Positions 24,646 to 33,179 of a stretch of 64,000 nt of DNA are shown in pieces. How positions within the stretch are numbered: the first letter of the stretch is position 1; each line of letters begins with the position of its first letter. The translations under genes and the position numbers were made by a program. The notes below the pieces were generated by a model. The model worked only from the letters and a program-made list of their open reading frames with translations. It was not told the DNA's origin and did not search any database. This DNA is from JANSWY01 sp965267245 (GTDB lineage Bacteria > Bacteroidota > Bacteroidia > Cytophagales > Cyclobacteriaceae): contig OZ253939.1 of NCBI GenBank assembly GCA_965267245.1, positions 868,001 through 932,000 of the forward strand, given 5' to 3'.

Positions 24646-24978
24646 ATGAAGTACACTTTAGGAGAATTTGAAGAAATCGTCCTTCTTTTGGTCGCCGTAC
24701 AGCACAATGAAGCCTACGGACTATCAATTGCTACAGCTATAGAAGAACAGCTCGAGCGGAATGTAACCCTCAGCAGTGTTCACACTGCACTTTACAGGTT
24801 AGAGGAAAAGGGTTATGTCAAATCGGAAGTTGGGGGGTCATCTAAAGAGAGAGGTGGTCGTCGAAAAAGAATTTTCAAAATTACTCAGGCAGGGAAATCA
24901 ATGCTTGAAATTAGTAGAGAATCCAGAAACAAACTCTGGGGAATGATCCCTGATTTAGCATTTAAAGGACTATCATAA
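24646..24978 (+). CDS. PadR-family transcriptional regulator
   Basis: A 110-residue winged-helix protein starting MKYTLGEFEEIVLLLVA, with NEAYGLSIATAIEEQ, the recognition region SSVHTALYRLEEKGYV and wing ERGGRRKRIFKITQAG. It is closely related to the PadR proteins at 15113 and 40156. It overlaps the permease gene by 1 bp (TAATG), so the two are cotranslated. A perfect dyad at 24584-24599 is a candidate operator. Probably represses its own operon. Confidence 0.9.
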   Translation: MKYTLGEFEEIVLLLVAVQHNEAYGLSIATAIEEQLERNVTLSSVHTALYRLEEKGYVKSEVGGSSKERGGRRKRIFKITQAGKSMLEISRESRNKLWGMIPDLAFKGLS

Positions 24979-27602
24979 TGAGGCCTCCTAAACTAGCTCA
25001 GAAAATATTTAGCTGGTATTGTAGAAATGAACTACAGGACAGCATTTTGGGTGACCTTGACGAAAGGTTCCTCATCCATCAAAAAAGATATGGAACATTA
25101 CGAGCAAAACTCATCTACTGGAGAGAAGTGCTGGGTTTCATCAACAGATATACATTAAAACGTGAATCGGTAATCTCAGATAGAAAATACAACACACCCA
25201 TGATCAGAACAAACTTAATTACCTCATTCCGCTTCTTGCGCAAGCACATCAATTATACTTCCCTGAATTTTCTTGGATTAATAATCGCATTTACCAGTTT
25301 CCTGATCATCTTAATGCATGTAAATCACGAGACGTCATTTGACAAGTTCCATGACAGTACTGAAAATATCTACCGTATCAATACCTCCTTTCATGACAAT
25401 GCCGGTAATACTTCTATTCTTGCCAACACACCTCCCGCCCTTGTCCCTGGAATAATAGACAAATACCCTGAACTCCAGAAAGCATCAAGATTAAGATATT
25501 CTATGAATTGTCTCCTATCCAATGGAGATAGACGTTTCTATGAAAGTAAGGGCTTCTATGCTGATTCTTTATTCTTGAAAATCTTTGACTTCAAGTTGTC
25601 TCAAGGGGACAATCATGATGCTTTGGACAATCCTAATACCATTGTTCTCACAGAAAAACTAGCTAAAAAATATTTTGGTGAAGAAAAACCATTGGGAAAA
25701 CGGATTTCATTAAATAATGAGCGTTCTCTGCTGGTCACTGGTGTGATTGAGGAGGTACCATCCAATTCTCACTTGGATTTCGACTTTTTAATATCATTTC
25801 AAACTTACAATGTACCGGAAGGTTACGCTTCCGATCTGACAAGCTGGAGCTGGCTCGGCTTCTTAACATATGTACAATTGGAAGACGGATCAAATCCCTC
25901 ATACATTGAAGAACAACTGCTTGCATTAAGCAAAGAGATTTCAGTTGGAGATGATAGTCCTCCTGAATATAAGTTACAACCCCTTGAGAGCATATACCTG
26001 GGTTCAAGTTTGATAACAGATGATCTTGGTAGCCCAATAAAAGTGGGTAGTTACTTCAGTGTATATGCCTTGATGATAATTGCCATAATGATTTTAGTAG
26101 TTGCTGGAGTCAATTTTTCTAACCTATCAAATGCGCTTGCAGTTACACGATCTAAATCAATCGGTATCCGGAAAGTACTAGGTGCAAAAAAGGGTTCTCT
26201 TATCTCGCAGATATTAATGGAATCCACTTTAATTACTTTTCTAAGTACGCTGATGGCATATGGTTTGTCACTTTTGGTATACCCAATTCTGATCAAAGTT
26301 TTTGGCTGGTCTCAGGATTTTGGGTGGATTGAAGTTGTTAGAACTATGCCCTTCATGATACTGATTTGGCTTCTTTTCAGTCTGTCAGCCGGTCTATATC
26401 CAGCCATTTTGCTAGCAGGCATTAACCTAATAAAAGCTTTAAAGGGCCAACTACAATTGGGAAGTAAATCGTCTTTTAGGCTAAATAATTTCTTGTTGGT
26501 TTTCCAATTTTCTATTTCATTGGGTCTAATAATTGCCACTATAATCTTCTGGCAACAAGTGAATTATCTACAAAACAAATCCTTGGGGTATCAGAAAGAA
26601 AATCTTGTAATGGTTCAATTGGTACCGGAGGACATGACAAACCATTATGATCACTTTAAAGAGACATTAAACCAGAATAGTGGTATCATGGGTGTAACCC
26701 GAAGTGACAGACCACTCGGAGAACCATGGCCATTCAGTGTGGCCCGGCGAGTAGATGAGAGTCCTGAAGAGGCTAAAATCGTGGATTTCAACCTGGTTGA
26801 TTTTGACTATTTCAGTTCCATGGGAATAGAACTACTGGAGGGAAGGGGTTTTTCCAGGGACTTCATGAGAGATTCCTCAAATACCTGTATCATTAACCAG
26901 CGTGCTGTATCACATTTGGGATTAGGTGAAGATCCGGTGGGGCAACAAATCTATTTCTTTGACCAGAATGGACCAAGAACTGTTGTAGGAGTAGTTGATG
27001 ATTTCAATTATACTACTTTACATGCTGAAATTGGACCGGCGGTGATGATCCTTCCATTTATTGACCTGGAATACATGTACATTCGGCTTTCTCCGGGAGA
27101 TTTAATGCAAAAACTGGATTTCATTGAAGATTCTTGGCAGAATGTTTCCGGAGATGCCCCCATTAGTTGGCGATTATTTGACGATAAGCTTGCCAGTCAA
27201 TACCAAAGCGAACAACAACTATCCATTCTCATCAGAAGTTTTTCTGTGCTAGCTATTACTTTGGCCTGTTTGGGACTTTATGGAATAGTTGTCTTTTCAG
27301 TAAAACAAAGAATTAAAGAATTTGGAATCAGAAAAGTACTTGGAGCATCTGTAAATTCACTGTTCTTGCTTTTCGTGAAGCCCTATTTCATTCAGTTAAT
27401 GGTAGCCCTGGTGTTAGTTACGCCACTCTTGATAATTCTCCTGAACAACTGGCTCACAGGCTTTGCTTACCGAATTGAAATTCAGTTTTGGGTATTCCCT
27501 TTTGCTGGATTGATAATGATGGTACTGGCATTGGCTACTGTATCCTCGCAAATAATCAAAACAGCTCAAAAAAACCCTGTAACCGCAATTAAAACTGAGT
27601 AA
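24978..27602 (+). CDS. ABC transporter permease, FtsX/MacB type with N-terminal prefix domain
   Basis: An 874-residue permease with prefix domain (FSWYCRNELQDSILGDLDE, residues about 10-28), TM1 near 95-115, a MacB-like periplasmic domain with GVIEEVPSNSHLDFDF, a first FtsX block (SIGIRKVLGAKKGS), a second periplasmic domain and a last FtsX block with EFGIRKVLGAS near 780. It has no ATPase domain. Translationally coupled to the preceding padR gene. Its neighbour on the other side is convergent. Substrate unknown; a role in envelope sensing or lipoprotein/peptide export would fit the family. Confidence 0.88.
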   Translation: MRPPKLAQKIFSWYCRNELQDSILGDLDERFLIHQKRYGTLRAKLIYWREVLGFINRYTLKRESVISDRKYNTPMIRTNLITSFRFLRKHINYTSLNFLGLIIAFTSFLIILMHVNHETSFDKFHDSTENIYRINTSFHDNAGNTSILANTPPALVPGIIDKYPELQKASRLRYSMNCLLSNGDRRFYESKGFYADSLFLKIFDFKLSQGDNHDALDNPNTIVLTEKLAKKYFGEEKPLGKRISLNNERSLLVTGVIEEVPSNSHLDFDFLISFQTYNVPEGYASDLTSWSWLGFLTYVQLEDGSNPSYIEEQLLALSKEISVGDDSPPEYKLQPLESIYLGSSLITDDLGSPIKVGSYFSVYALMIIAIMILVVAGVNFSNLSNALAVTRSKSIGIRKVLGAKKGSLISQILMESTLITFLSTLMAYGLSLLVYPILIKVFGWSQDFGWIEVVRTMPFMILIWLLFSLSAGLYPAILLAGINLIKALKGQLQLGSKSSFRLNNFLLVFQFSISLGLIIATIIFWQQVNYLQNKSLGYQKENLVMVQLVPEDMTNHYDHFKETLNQNSGIMGVTRSDRPLGEPWPFSVARRVDESPEEAKIVDFNLVDFDYFSSMGIELLEGRGFSRDFMRDSSNTCIINQRAVSHLGLGEDPVGQQIYFFDQNGPRTVVGVVDDFNYTTLHAEIGPAVMILPFIDLEYMYIRLSPGDLMQKLDFIEDSWQNVSGDAPISWRLFDDKLASQYQSEQQLSILIRSFSVLAITLACLGLYGIVVFSVKQRIKEFGIRKVLGASVNSLFLLFVKPYFIQLMVALVLVTPLLIILLNNWLTGFAYRIEIQFWVFPFAGLIMMVLALATVSSQIIKTAQKNPVTAIKTE

Positions 27603-28991
27603 TCAATAATTAACATACCGAACTGTAACAGCATTGGTCGTCTCCAAACCTCCTGCTCCGGGAGCAACCAGATCTTCGATAAAGTTACCAGTTGCGTCAT
27701 ACATCTTCACAGATCCGTCTCCACTATTGCCAATCAATAGATTGCCATTCATGTAATCAACTCCCTCAGGTTGGGAAAGGTTTGTGATATAGTCGCCAAT
27801 GAATTCTCCATCCGATGAAAACTCCCGAACCCTATTGGCTGACCAGTCACTCACCAGTAAGTTTCCATTCTCCTGAAACCAAATGTCAGTTGGTCCAGTC
27901 AAATTGGAGTTTATAAAAAAGCCCTGGTCATCACCATTTTCATTGAAGACTTTCACAAATCCATTTGAACCATCATTGAAAGAAGAAACATACAAATTTC
28001 CCTCACTATCCCAGGCAATCCCTATTGCCTGATTGATACTTGAGTTTGTGAAATTATCGACGAATGTCCCATCCAATTGATACCTTTTTACAGATCCTCC
28101 ATTCCAGCCAATGACATACAAAAGTCCATCAGGACCAATTTCCATTCGGGTAGGTCCGCTAAGCCCTGTAGCAAAGTCGGAAATATACTCTCCTGTTTCA
28201 ATGGCGTGTTTGGTGATTTTATTGGATTGTAAATTGGAAACCAGCACTACTTCCTGATCCTCAATAAACACAATATCCTGTGGCTTGGCCAGATTAGATG
28301 ATATAAATGCAGTTCCCTCCTTCCCTTCTTCATTGTACTTCAGAATTTGATGAGGCCCATTTCTATTGACACCTACGTCACTCACATAAATTTCTATCCT
28401 GGGAGCCGTGGAATCCCAAACTCTGATTGTAATAGAGGCAGATACATTTGCGGAAGTAGCCGTAATTTCGGTTTCTCCCACTAACAATGCAGTCACCAGT
28501 CCATTATCATCGATAGATATATTTTCATTATCGATTGTGAACACAACATCTTCCAATTCCACCTCTATATTGGCCTGATCGTATCCTACCACTTGAATTG
28601 TTGTAGTTTCATTTAAGTCAATTTTTGTGCCATCTGTGGATGTCAAAGCTATTCTGGTAAGCGTTCTTTCCAATATTTCAACAGTGTATTCAGCCGATAA
28701 GGATTGTGTACTAGCTGTGATTACAGAGGTCCCAATTGACAAAGCGGTCACTAACCCATTTTGATCGACACTGACATGCTCACTATTTGCAGTCCAATCA
28801 ACCCTTGAGTTTATAGAGATGGTACTATTGTTTTGGTCAAAACCAGTCAATGAAAGCTGTAATGTTTGATTCTCTACGAGAGATGTGAATGGTCCCTCAA
28901 TTACAATTGATGTCAGTTCCGGTGCTTCATTGTCATTTTCAGAACACGAGAATCCAAGGATCAAAATGATTAAAGTGAGCAGCTTTTTCAT
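27603..28991 (-). CDS. lipoprotein with Ig-like (Big_2) domains and NHL propeller
   Basis: A 462-residue lipoprotein: signal peptide and lipobox GFSC (Cys 16), then two bacterial Ig-like group 2 domains (about 25-108 and 109-190), each ending in a 'LVTAL..G...ITA' strand pattern typical of Big_2. A six-bladed NHL-type propeller (about 195-460) has repeated 'GP.dI.f.e.GnLLVSd...N.v..f' strands. It is likely displayed at the outer membrane. It is similar in architecture to the NHL lipoprotein at 12236 but not an obvious duplicate. The radical SAM gene lies 60 bp upstream on the same strand, so it may be the third gene of that unit. Confidence 0.78.
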   Translation of the reverse strand: MKKLLTLIILILGFSCSENDNEAPELTSIVIEGPFTSLVENQTLQLSLTGFDQNNSTISINSRVDWTANSEHVSVDQNGLVTALSIGTSVITASTQSLSAEYTVEILERTLTRIALTSTDGTKIDLNETTTIQVVGYDQANIEVELEDVVFTIDNENISIDDNGLVTALLVGETEITATSANVSASITIRVWDSTAPRIEIYVSDVGVNRNGPHQILKYNEEGKEGTAFISSNLAKPQDIVFIEDQEVVLVSNLQSNKITKHAIETGEYISDFATGLSGPTRMEIGPDGLLYVIGWNGGSVKRYQLDGTFVDNFTNSSINQAIGIAWDSEGNLYVSSFNDGSNGFVKVFNENGDDQGFFINSNLTGPTDIWFQENGNLLVSDWSANRVREFSSDGEFIGDYITNLSQPEGVDYMNGNLLIGNSGDGSVKMYDATGNFIEDLVAPGAGGLETTNAVTVRYVNY

Positions 28992-29051
28992 GAGAAGGCA
29001 AGAATTAGTGGGTATGTTTATAACAACTTGCTTGATTTATTCCCTACGCAA

Positions 29052-30248
29052 TTACTCTGAAACTGTAACTGCCAGATCAGTCTTATTGAATTTTGGTTCG
29101 TGGAAATGACATTTGTTTTCACCTAAAATTGTGATAACATCCTCGGCAGACTCCTCTAAGGTATTAATTACCTTTTTCTCACAAAATGGACAAATGTGAG
29201 CATCTCCATCCGTATCAATGTAAAAGAATCTATCCCCTGCTCCGAAACAACCCACTTGTCTCTGGTGATAACCCAAATAATTAATTATCGGGTAATCTCT
29301 GTATCCCTTTTCATTATTGTATTTGAGATAAGTCTGATCCAGCAGAGTAATCTGGTTTTTATCTAATAATACATCCTTTTCAGCATACCTGCCTTTGGGC
29401 TTTGGCTCAACCAATTGAACAAATGATACACCCAGACGTTTTGCCAGCTCCATGTACTGTTCAATATTTTCAACTGTCGTGAATGCTTTGGTTGTACATA
29501 AACTTAAGGTCGTTACAAGTTTAGCTCGGTTGGCCGCAGTTACAGCTTCTATAACCGCATCAAATGCGCCATCATAACCTCGGAATTGGTCGTGCAACTC
29601 TTTCTTATGGTGATCTAAACTAATCATAACACCGGTAAGTCCATGTTGCTTTAATTTTTGGGCATGATGATTATTGAGTCCAATTCCACTTGTAATGACC
29701 CAGAAATCTGTTCCCGGATGTGCATTCCCGAGCATTTTGTAAACATCATTTATTCGTACCATGGGCTCCCCACCACTAAGCATAATTTGGGTAGTACCAA
29801 ATTCCTGATACCGACGGATGATGCTTATCCATTGATCCACCGAAAGAGCTTCCTGTTTTGATAGATTTGGCCATTCAAAACAATGTTCACAATTCAAGGG
29901 GCATTTCTTTGTAATCGCCATCAAGACGGACCTCTGACCATTAAATGGTTTTGTGGGTATAAAGCGATTGGCTTCATTTTGATGCATTTTGTAGGAGGCC
30001 AATGAGGGAAAGCCTGGAGCTGCCAGACGCCAAAAATATCGTCCATCCACCTTGGCCAACTTGGTAAGGAATTTTTCACCAAAAATCGTTTCATACCTTT
30101 GTTTGATAGCGCTCAACAGCTTGAGTGATCTAAAGACATTATGCGTCTTTTCATTGAAAACTTTCAATAACTGCAGAATTACCTGAAGTCTTACTTTGGG
30201 TTTTTCTAAACTTCTTAAAACTATTGGCGATGATTGAGATAATTTCAT
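29052..30248 (-). CDS. radical SAM protein with SPASM-like C-terminus
   Basis: A 398-residue radical S-adenosylmethionine enzyme. The 4Fe-4S ligating motif CPLNCEHC supplies Cys116, Cys120 and Cys123. SGGEPMVR follows as the SAM-binding GGEP motif. The C-terminal region has a conserved Cys before a turn (VGCFGAGDRFFYIDTDGDAHICPFC), which is like a SPASM/twitch auxiliary cluster site. Such proteins often modify peptides or proteins. The N-terminal 100 residues are an unusual helical extension. The start at 30248 overlaps the stop of the preceding gene by 4 bp, so it is cotranslated with that unknown protein. Substrate unknown; no short precursor peptide gene was spotted. Confidence 0.87.
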   Translation of the reverse strand: MKLSQSSPIVLRSLEKPKVRLQVILQLLKVFNEKTHNVFRSLKLLSAIKQRYETIFGEKFLTKLAKVDGRYFWRLAAPGFPSLASYKMHQNEANRFIPTKPFNGQRSVLMAITKKCPLNCEHCFEWPNLSKQEALSVDQWISIIRRYQEFGTTQIMLSGGEPMVRINDVYKMLGNAHPGTDFWVITSGIGLNNHHAQKLKQHGLTGVMISLDHHKKELHDQFRGYDGAFDAVIEAVTAANRAKLVTTLSLCTTKAFTTVENIEQYMELAKRLGVSFVQLVEPKPKGRYAEKDVLLDKNQITLLDQTYLKYNNEKGYRDYPIINYLGYHQRQVGCFGAGDRFFYIDTDGDAHICPFCEKKVINTLEESAEDVITILGENKCHFHEPKFNKTDLAVTVSE

Positions 30249-31921
30249 GGAAGCCGGGTATTTTGATCAACCTTGCTTATATCCGCTATATTCATATTGG
30301 TTACTGTTTGGACATATTGTAACCTGGCATATTCTGCCAACCAATTGGGATCTTCAAATTGCTTCAATTCTCCAATTTGAGGTAATCCTGTAAAATCCCT
30401 AACAAGTTCGTAATACCCTCTGGTGTGCAAAAACACTGTATATTCATATCCTTCCATTGCAGTTAGGGCTTCAAATGAAACTTCTGCTATGTCTCCTGTT
30501 TTCTCCTGAGCCAAATACGAATTATCAGTGAATGCCAATTGCTGGGCAAACAAACTATCTGAACCTTTCACTGTTGGTAGTAACCTTTCAACTACCGGTA
30601 TTTCTTCAACTGGATAAGCTAATTTCAGTTCATCAATCTCCCAAAATTTAAACCCCGTCTCAATCCTAAGTTCAATAGCTTCACTTTCAATACCTTCTAA
30701 ATCAATAGGGACGATCATTTCTCTGTATGCCATTGGCCCCACTGTGTATAACCGTTCTACGAGCTCCCATATACCATTCTTCTTCACATAAACAGATAAA
30801 GGAATGTTTCTTTCTACACCTAATTGCTCTCTTTCCTGTGTGGTTAATTTTGCCTGTCTTTCCATCCAGTTATCAAAGGAGCCACCAAATTTCTCCCAGA
30901 ACTTTCCCATTTGATAATCAAAGTAAAGCGCGTTTTTAGCCTTCAATAGCAGGTTTACTTTTTTCGCCTCATTTTTATTCTTGAACCCAATATGTATTGC
31001 ATTAACGGCTTGATTTTCATTATCGAACCCATAGGTAACATTGTCAGTTTTCCCAATTAATGCAGTCTTGTCTAATTGATTATTTTCCAGCACATAATCA
31101 GGAAGAAATTTATCCTGGAATAAATTCACTTTCCCGTGGCTATCCAGAAGAACACTTTGTTCTTTAGAGTGTCTGACCACTAATAAATTTGCCAGATCAG
31201 TGTATTGTCTCTCTTTGAGCTCATTACTTATCATGAGTTTATAATCACCATTCACTGGTTTTATCCCTGGCAACTTCAAATAATCATCCCTTTCCAAATT
31301 TTGGGCAATTGCCCCTCCATAAAGTTCTCCTGTGAATACAAAGGTTTCTCCATTATGAACATACAGATATGGGCAGGAGCTTTTAGTGAGCAGAACAATG
31401 ATAATGACCAATGCGAACAAACCAACAACAGTCCCGGTAGCGACAAGAATGGTTTTACCTACGTCTGCATTAATTATCTTGATCTCTTTTAGTGAATAAA
31501 TTGGAATGGAAGTCTCTCCCATTGCAGGAGGGTCAAATTTAGACTTCAGGTAGATATGCACTTCATGTAGTACATGCTTCTCGTCACTGTTGTTTATGAA
31601 ATCATTTCTCCGATCTGGAGTAAAATATACATGTTTTTGCAACGGCACGAGGTTTCCTGTCAGTTTGTCTTCTTCCACATTAAAATTCTCCAATGTGTAG
31701 GTGTCTTCCAGGTAGTGCACAATAAAATGTTGAATGACTCTGCTCTTTTCAATCTCACTTTGCAACCCTGGAATGTCAACGCTTTTCGACTTAAAATACA
31801 AGCAAGAGTTGCTAAAAACGGCAGTCAATAAAATTAATGACCAGGCTATTGGCCTATGATATCTACTAATTTTATTGTACACTGAAAAATCTGATATGGA
31901 ATTGGGGTGGTTGGATTCCAT
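30245..31921 (-). CDS. membrane protein with lipobox, radical SAM-linked, unknown function
   Basis: I do not recognise a characterised family. The frame is open to a TTG at 31975, but the ATG at 31921 (MESNHPNS) is preferred. The 558-residue product has a late hydrophobic segment ending in SNSC, a possible lipobox at about residue 40. A domain of about 115 residues follows, then a second hydrophobic helix (about 155-178) directly before SSCPYLYVHNGETFVFTGE. A long extracellular or periplasmic domain ends the protein, with LERDDYLKLP and later PIDLEGIESEAIELRIETG. A lipobox followed by a true transmembrane helix is unusual. It is cotranslated with the radical SAM gene through ATGA, which suggests one functional unit. 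Confidence 0.65.
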   Translation of the reverse strand: MESNHPNSISDFSVYNKISRYHRPIAWSLILLTAVFSNSCLYFKSKSVDIPGLQSEIEKSRVIQHFIVHYLEDTYTLENFNVEEDKLTGNLVPLQKHVYFTPDRRNDFINNSDEKHVLHEVHIYLKSKFDPPAMGETSIPIYSLKEIKIINADVGKTILVATGTVVGLFALVIIIVLLTKSSCPYLYVHNGETFVFTGELYGGAIAQNLERDDYLKLPGIKPVNGDYKLMISNELKERQYTDLANLLVVRHSKEQSVLLDSHGKVNLFQDKFLPDYVLENNQLDKTALIGKTDNVTYGFDNENQAVNAIHIGFKNKNEAKKVNLLLKAKNALYFDYQMGKFWEKFGGSFDNWMERQAKLTTQEREQLGVERNIPLSVYVKKNGIWELVERLYTVGPMAYREMIVPIDLEGIESEAIELRIETGFKFWEIDELKLAYPVEEIPVVERLLPTVKGSDSLFAQQLAFTDNSYLAQEKTGDIAEVSFEALTAMEGYEYTVFLHTRGYYELVRDFTGLPQIGELKQFEDPNWLAEYARLQYVQTVTNMNIADISKVDQNTRLP

Positions 31922-32106
31922 TATGGCACTTGGTTTAGTATTGATGAATTTACCTATTCGGCCATTAATAATCAATACAAAACTTAAAAATGGCAGTATC
32001 TATTCAATGGAGGGTTTATGGAATTGTTAAATTCAAGGAATACATTCCAACATACCTTTACATTTTATGAATTCTTCCCTTACTTAACAGAAATACAGTT
32101 TCGGCT

Positions 32107-32259
32107 ATGAAATTTCAGGAAACCATTGGAGGGATAGTGTACTCATTTTCAGACCTCAAAGAAGTACTCACAAAAGCTTCTCCAGAAAAATCAGGTGATA
32201 AGTTTCAGGTGTGGCAGCCGCCAATGATTGTCAGGAGTGAATCTCAAAGACGAATTTGA
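32107..32259 (+). pseudogene. eutB: eutB 5' remnant (ethanolamine ammonia-lyase large subunit)
   Basis: The open frame of 50 codons begins MKFQETIGGIVYSFSDLKEV and continues LTKASPEKSGDKF. This follows the start of EutB proteins (in E. coli MKLKTTLFGNVYQFKDVKEV, then LAKANELRSGDVLAGVAA). After DKF the match continues in another frame as GVAAANDCQE (32197-32226), so there is a frameshift near 32195. The similarity then stops; the remaining 400 or so codons are absent. The intact enzyme splits ethanolamine to acetaldehyde and ammonia with adenosylcobalamin. No eutC or permease gene is present. The start and its upstream region look intact, so the decay appears recent. Confidence 0.8.
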
Positions 32260-32291
32260 CGCCTCAAAGGGAATAAACTGAATTTGACGCC
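32252..32291. repeat. 12-bp direct repeat GAATTTGACGCC, two copies
   Basis: GAATTTGACGCC occurs at 32252-32263 and again at 32280-32291, 28 bp apart start to start, at the breakpoint of the eutB remnant. It may be the scar of the deletion or of an excised element. Confidence 0.5.
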
Positions 32292-32398
32292 ATATTCTTC
32301 AAAGAAATATTCATAAAATGCTATTAAAACAGTTATAGGGCATTTTTTACATTGAAAACTTGGATATCCGTATTGTATGTACCAACTTACAAGAAGCG

Positions 32399-32442
32399 GC
32401 ACTACTATCTCACTTCTAAAAGTGAGACAGTAGTGCTTTTTT
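32399..32442 (+). terminator. strong intrinsic terminator without an intact gene before it
   Basis: A 17-bp stem with one mismatch (arms GCACTACTATCTCACTT and AAGTGAGACAGTAGTGC) with a 4-nt loop, followed by TTTTTT on the plus strand. No intact plus-strand gene precedes it; the nearest is the eutB remnant. Either it ended a lost eut operon, or it is an attenuator in the leader of the LuxR-type gene that starts 48 bp later. Confidence 0.75.
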
Positions 32443-32490
32443 ATTTCCGAGCATCGGAAAAATCAATCGACACACAATCTATATCTAATT

Positions 32491-32730
32491 ATGCAACACA
32501 CTACCACTTCTACAGCTACGGATATCTATGTCAGTGTTTCAAAAAGGGAAAAGCAAATTCTTAATTTGTTGGCGCACGGATATTCGAGCAAAGAGATAGC
32601 GACTGAACTTTACATTTCAGAACATACCGCAATGACCCACAGGAAGAATCTGATTCAGAAGTTCAACGCTAAAAATACAGTACACCTGGTCAGTATGGCC
32701 TTTAGACATGAGATCATGAGACTGGACTAA
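32491..32730 (+). CDS. stand-alone LuxR-type HTH protein
   Basis: A 79-residue protein consisting of only a GerE/LuxR helix-turn-helix: VSKREKQILNLLAHGYSSKEIA, TELYISEHTAMTHRKNLIQKF, then NAKNTVHLVSMAF. It lacks a receiver or any sensor domain. It resembles the output domain of the response regulator at 5699 (NAKNTVHL against NAQNTAEL). Single-domain LuxR proteins can act as regulators or as the remnant of a larger response regulator. The start is an ATG at 32491. It is convergent with the next gene, their stops overlapping by 4 bp. An intrinsic terminator lies 48 bp before the start. Confidence 0.8.
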   Translation: MQHTTTSTATDIYVSVSKREKQILNLLAHGYSSKEIATELYISEHTAMTHRKNLIQKFNAKNTVHLVSMAFRHEIMRLD

Positions 32731-33179
32731 AAATCCCATTCAGCATCCAGTTTCACGTACAAGTCAAATGTTTTGTAGACGTCTGATCCTGGATCAAAAT
32801 AAGTAATGATCATTTTGAATGATTCCTCATTTTCTGCTATATATTCGTCAACAAATGAATAGATACCAGAGGACATAGACATCTGTCTGGGAGGTCCAAC
32901 ACTCACAGCATCATCATTTTGATAGCTGATCAATTCAATTTTATCAATCTGGAGGTTGGTTCTCAATTTATATACCCTGAAATAAGGGTTACCATACCGC
33001 CTATAATACGAAATCGTATCCCCACTGGAGAGATTTACAAAGTCTTTAGCAGTTTGCCCTGACCGGCGATACATTAATGACATACGAGAAATCTTATCTT
33101 GATTCTCGTCTTGAAATGCCATTTCGTCCGAGGGCATCATCAATATAAAAAGGGTAATATGTGCTAGCCAATGTATCAT
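32727..33179 (-). CDS. small secreted protein, unknown function
   Basis: A 150-residue protein, N-terminus MIHWLAHITLFILMMPSDEM with a short hydrophobic stretch that may serve as an uncleaved or cleaved signal. The remainder is a beta-rich domain with many Tyr residues (YYRRYGNPYFRVYKL, YFDPGSDVYKTFDLYVK). No family recognised. Translationally coupled by a 4-bp overlap (ATGA) to the upstream gene 33176-33790, so both probably work together at the envelope. The stop overlaps that of the convergent LuxR-type gene. Confidence 0.6.
   Translation of the reverse strand: MIHWLAHITLFILMMPSDEMAFQDENQDKISRMSLMYRRSGQTAKDFVNLSSGDTISYYRRYGNPYFRVYKLRTNLQIDKIELISYQNDDAVSVGPPRQMSMSSGIYSFVDEYIAENEESFKMIITYFDPGSDVYKTFDLYVKLDAEWDF

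Larger units (their letters stand above)
31922..32490. other. 569-bp spacer with gene remnant and orphan terminator
   Basis: This stretch, between the divergent minus-strand unit and the LuxR-type gene, carries no intact gene. It contains the eutB remnant at 32107-32259, two copies of a 12-bp direct repeat at 32252-32263 and 32280-32291, and a strong hairpin with T tract at 32399-32442. The pattern fits a locus that lost most of its genes. Confidence 0.7.

Noticed and set aside
29052..31921. A RiPP precursor peptide for the radical SAM protein
   Set aside because: The flanking spacers are short (60 bp) or contain no small Gly/Cys-rich frame with a start codon, so no precursor is claimed.
32352..32564. 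A 70-codon plus-strand frame upstream of the LuxR-type gene
   Set aside because: It begins with TTG, runs through the terminator hairpin and into the real gene in another frame; it is not leader-peptide-like.
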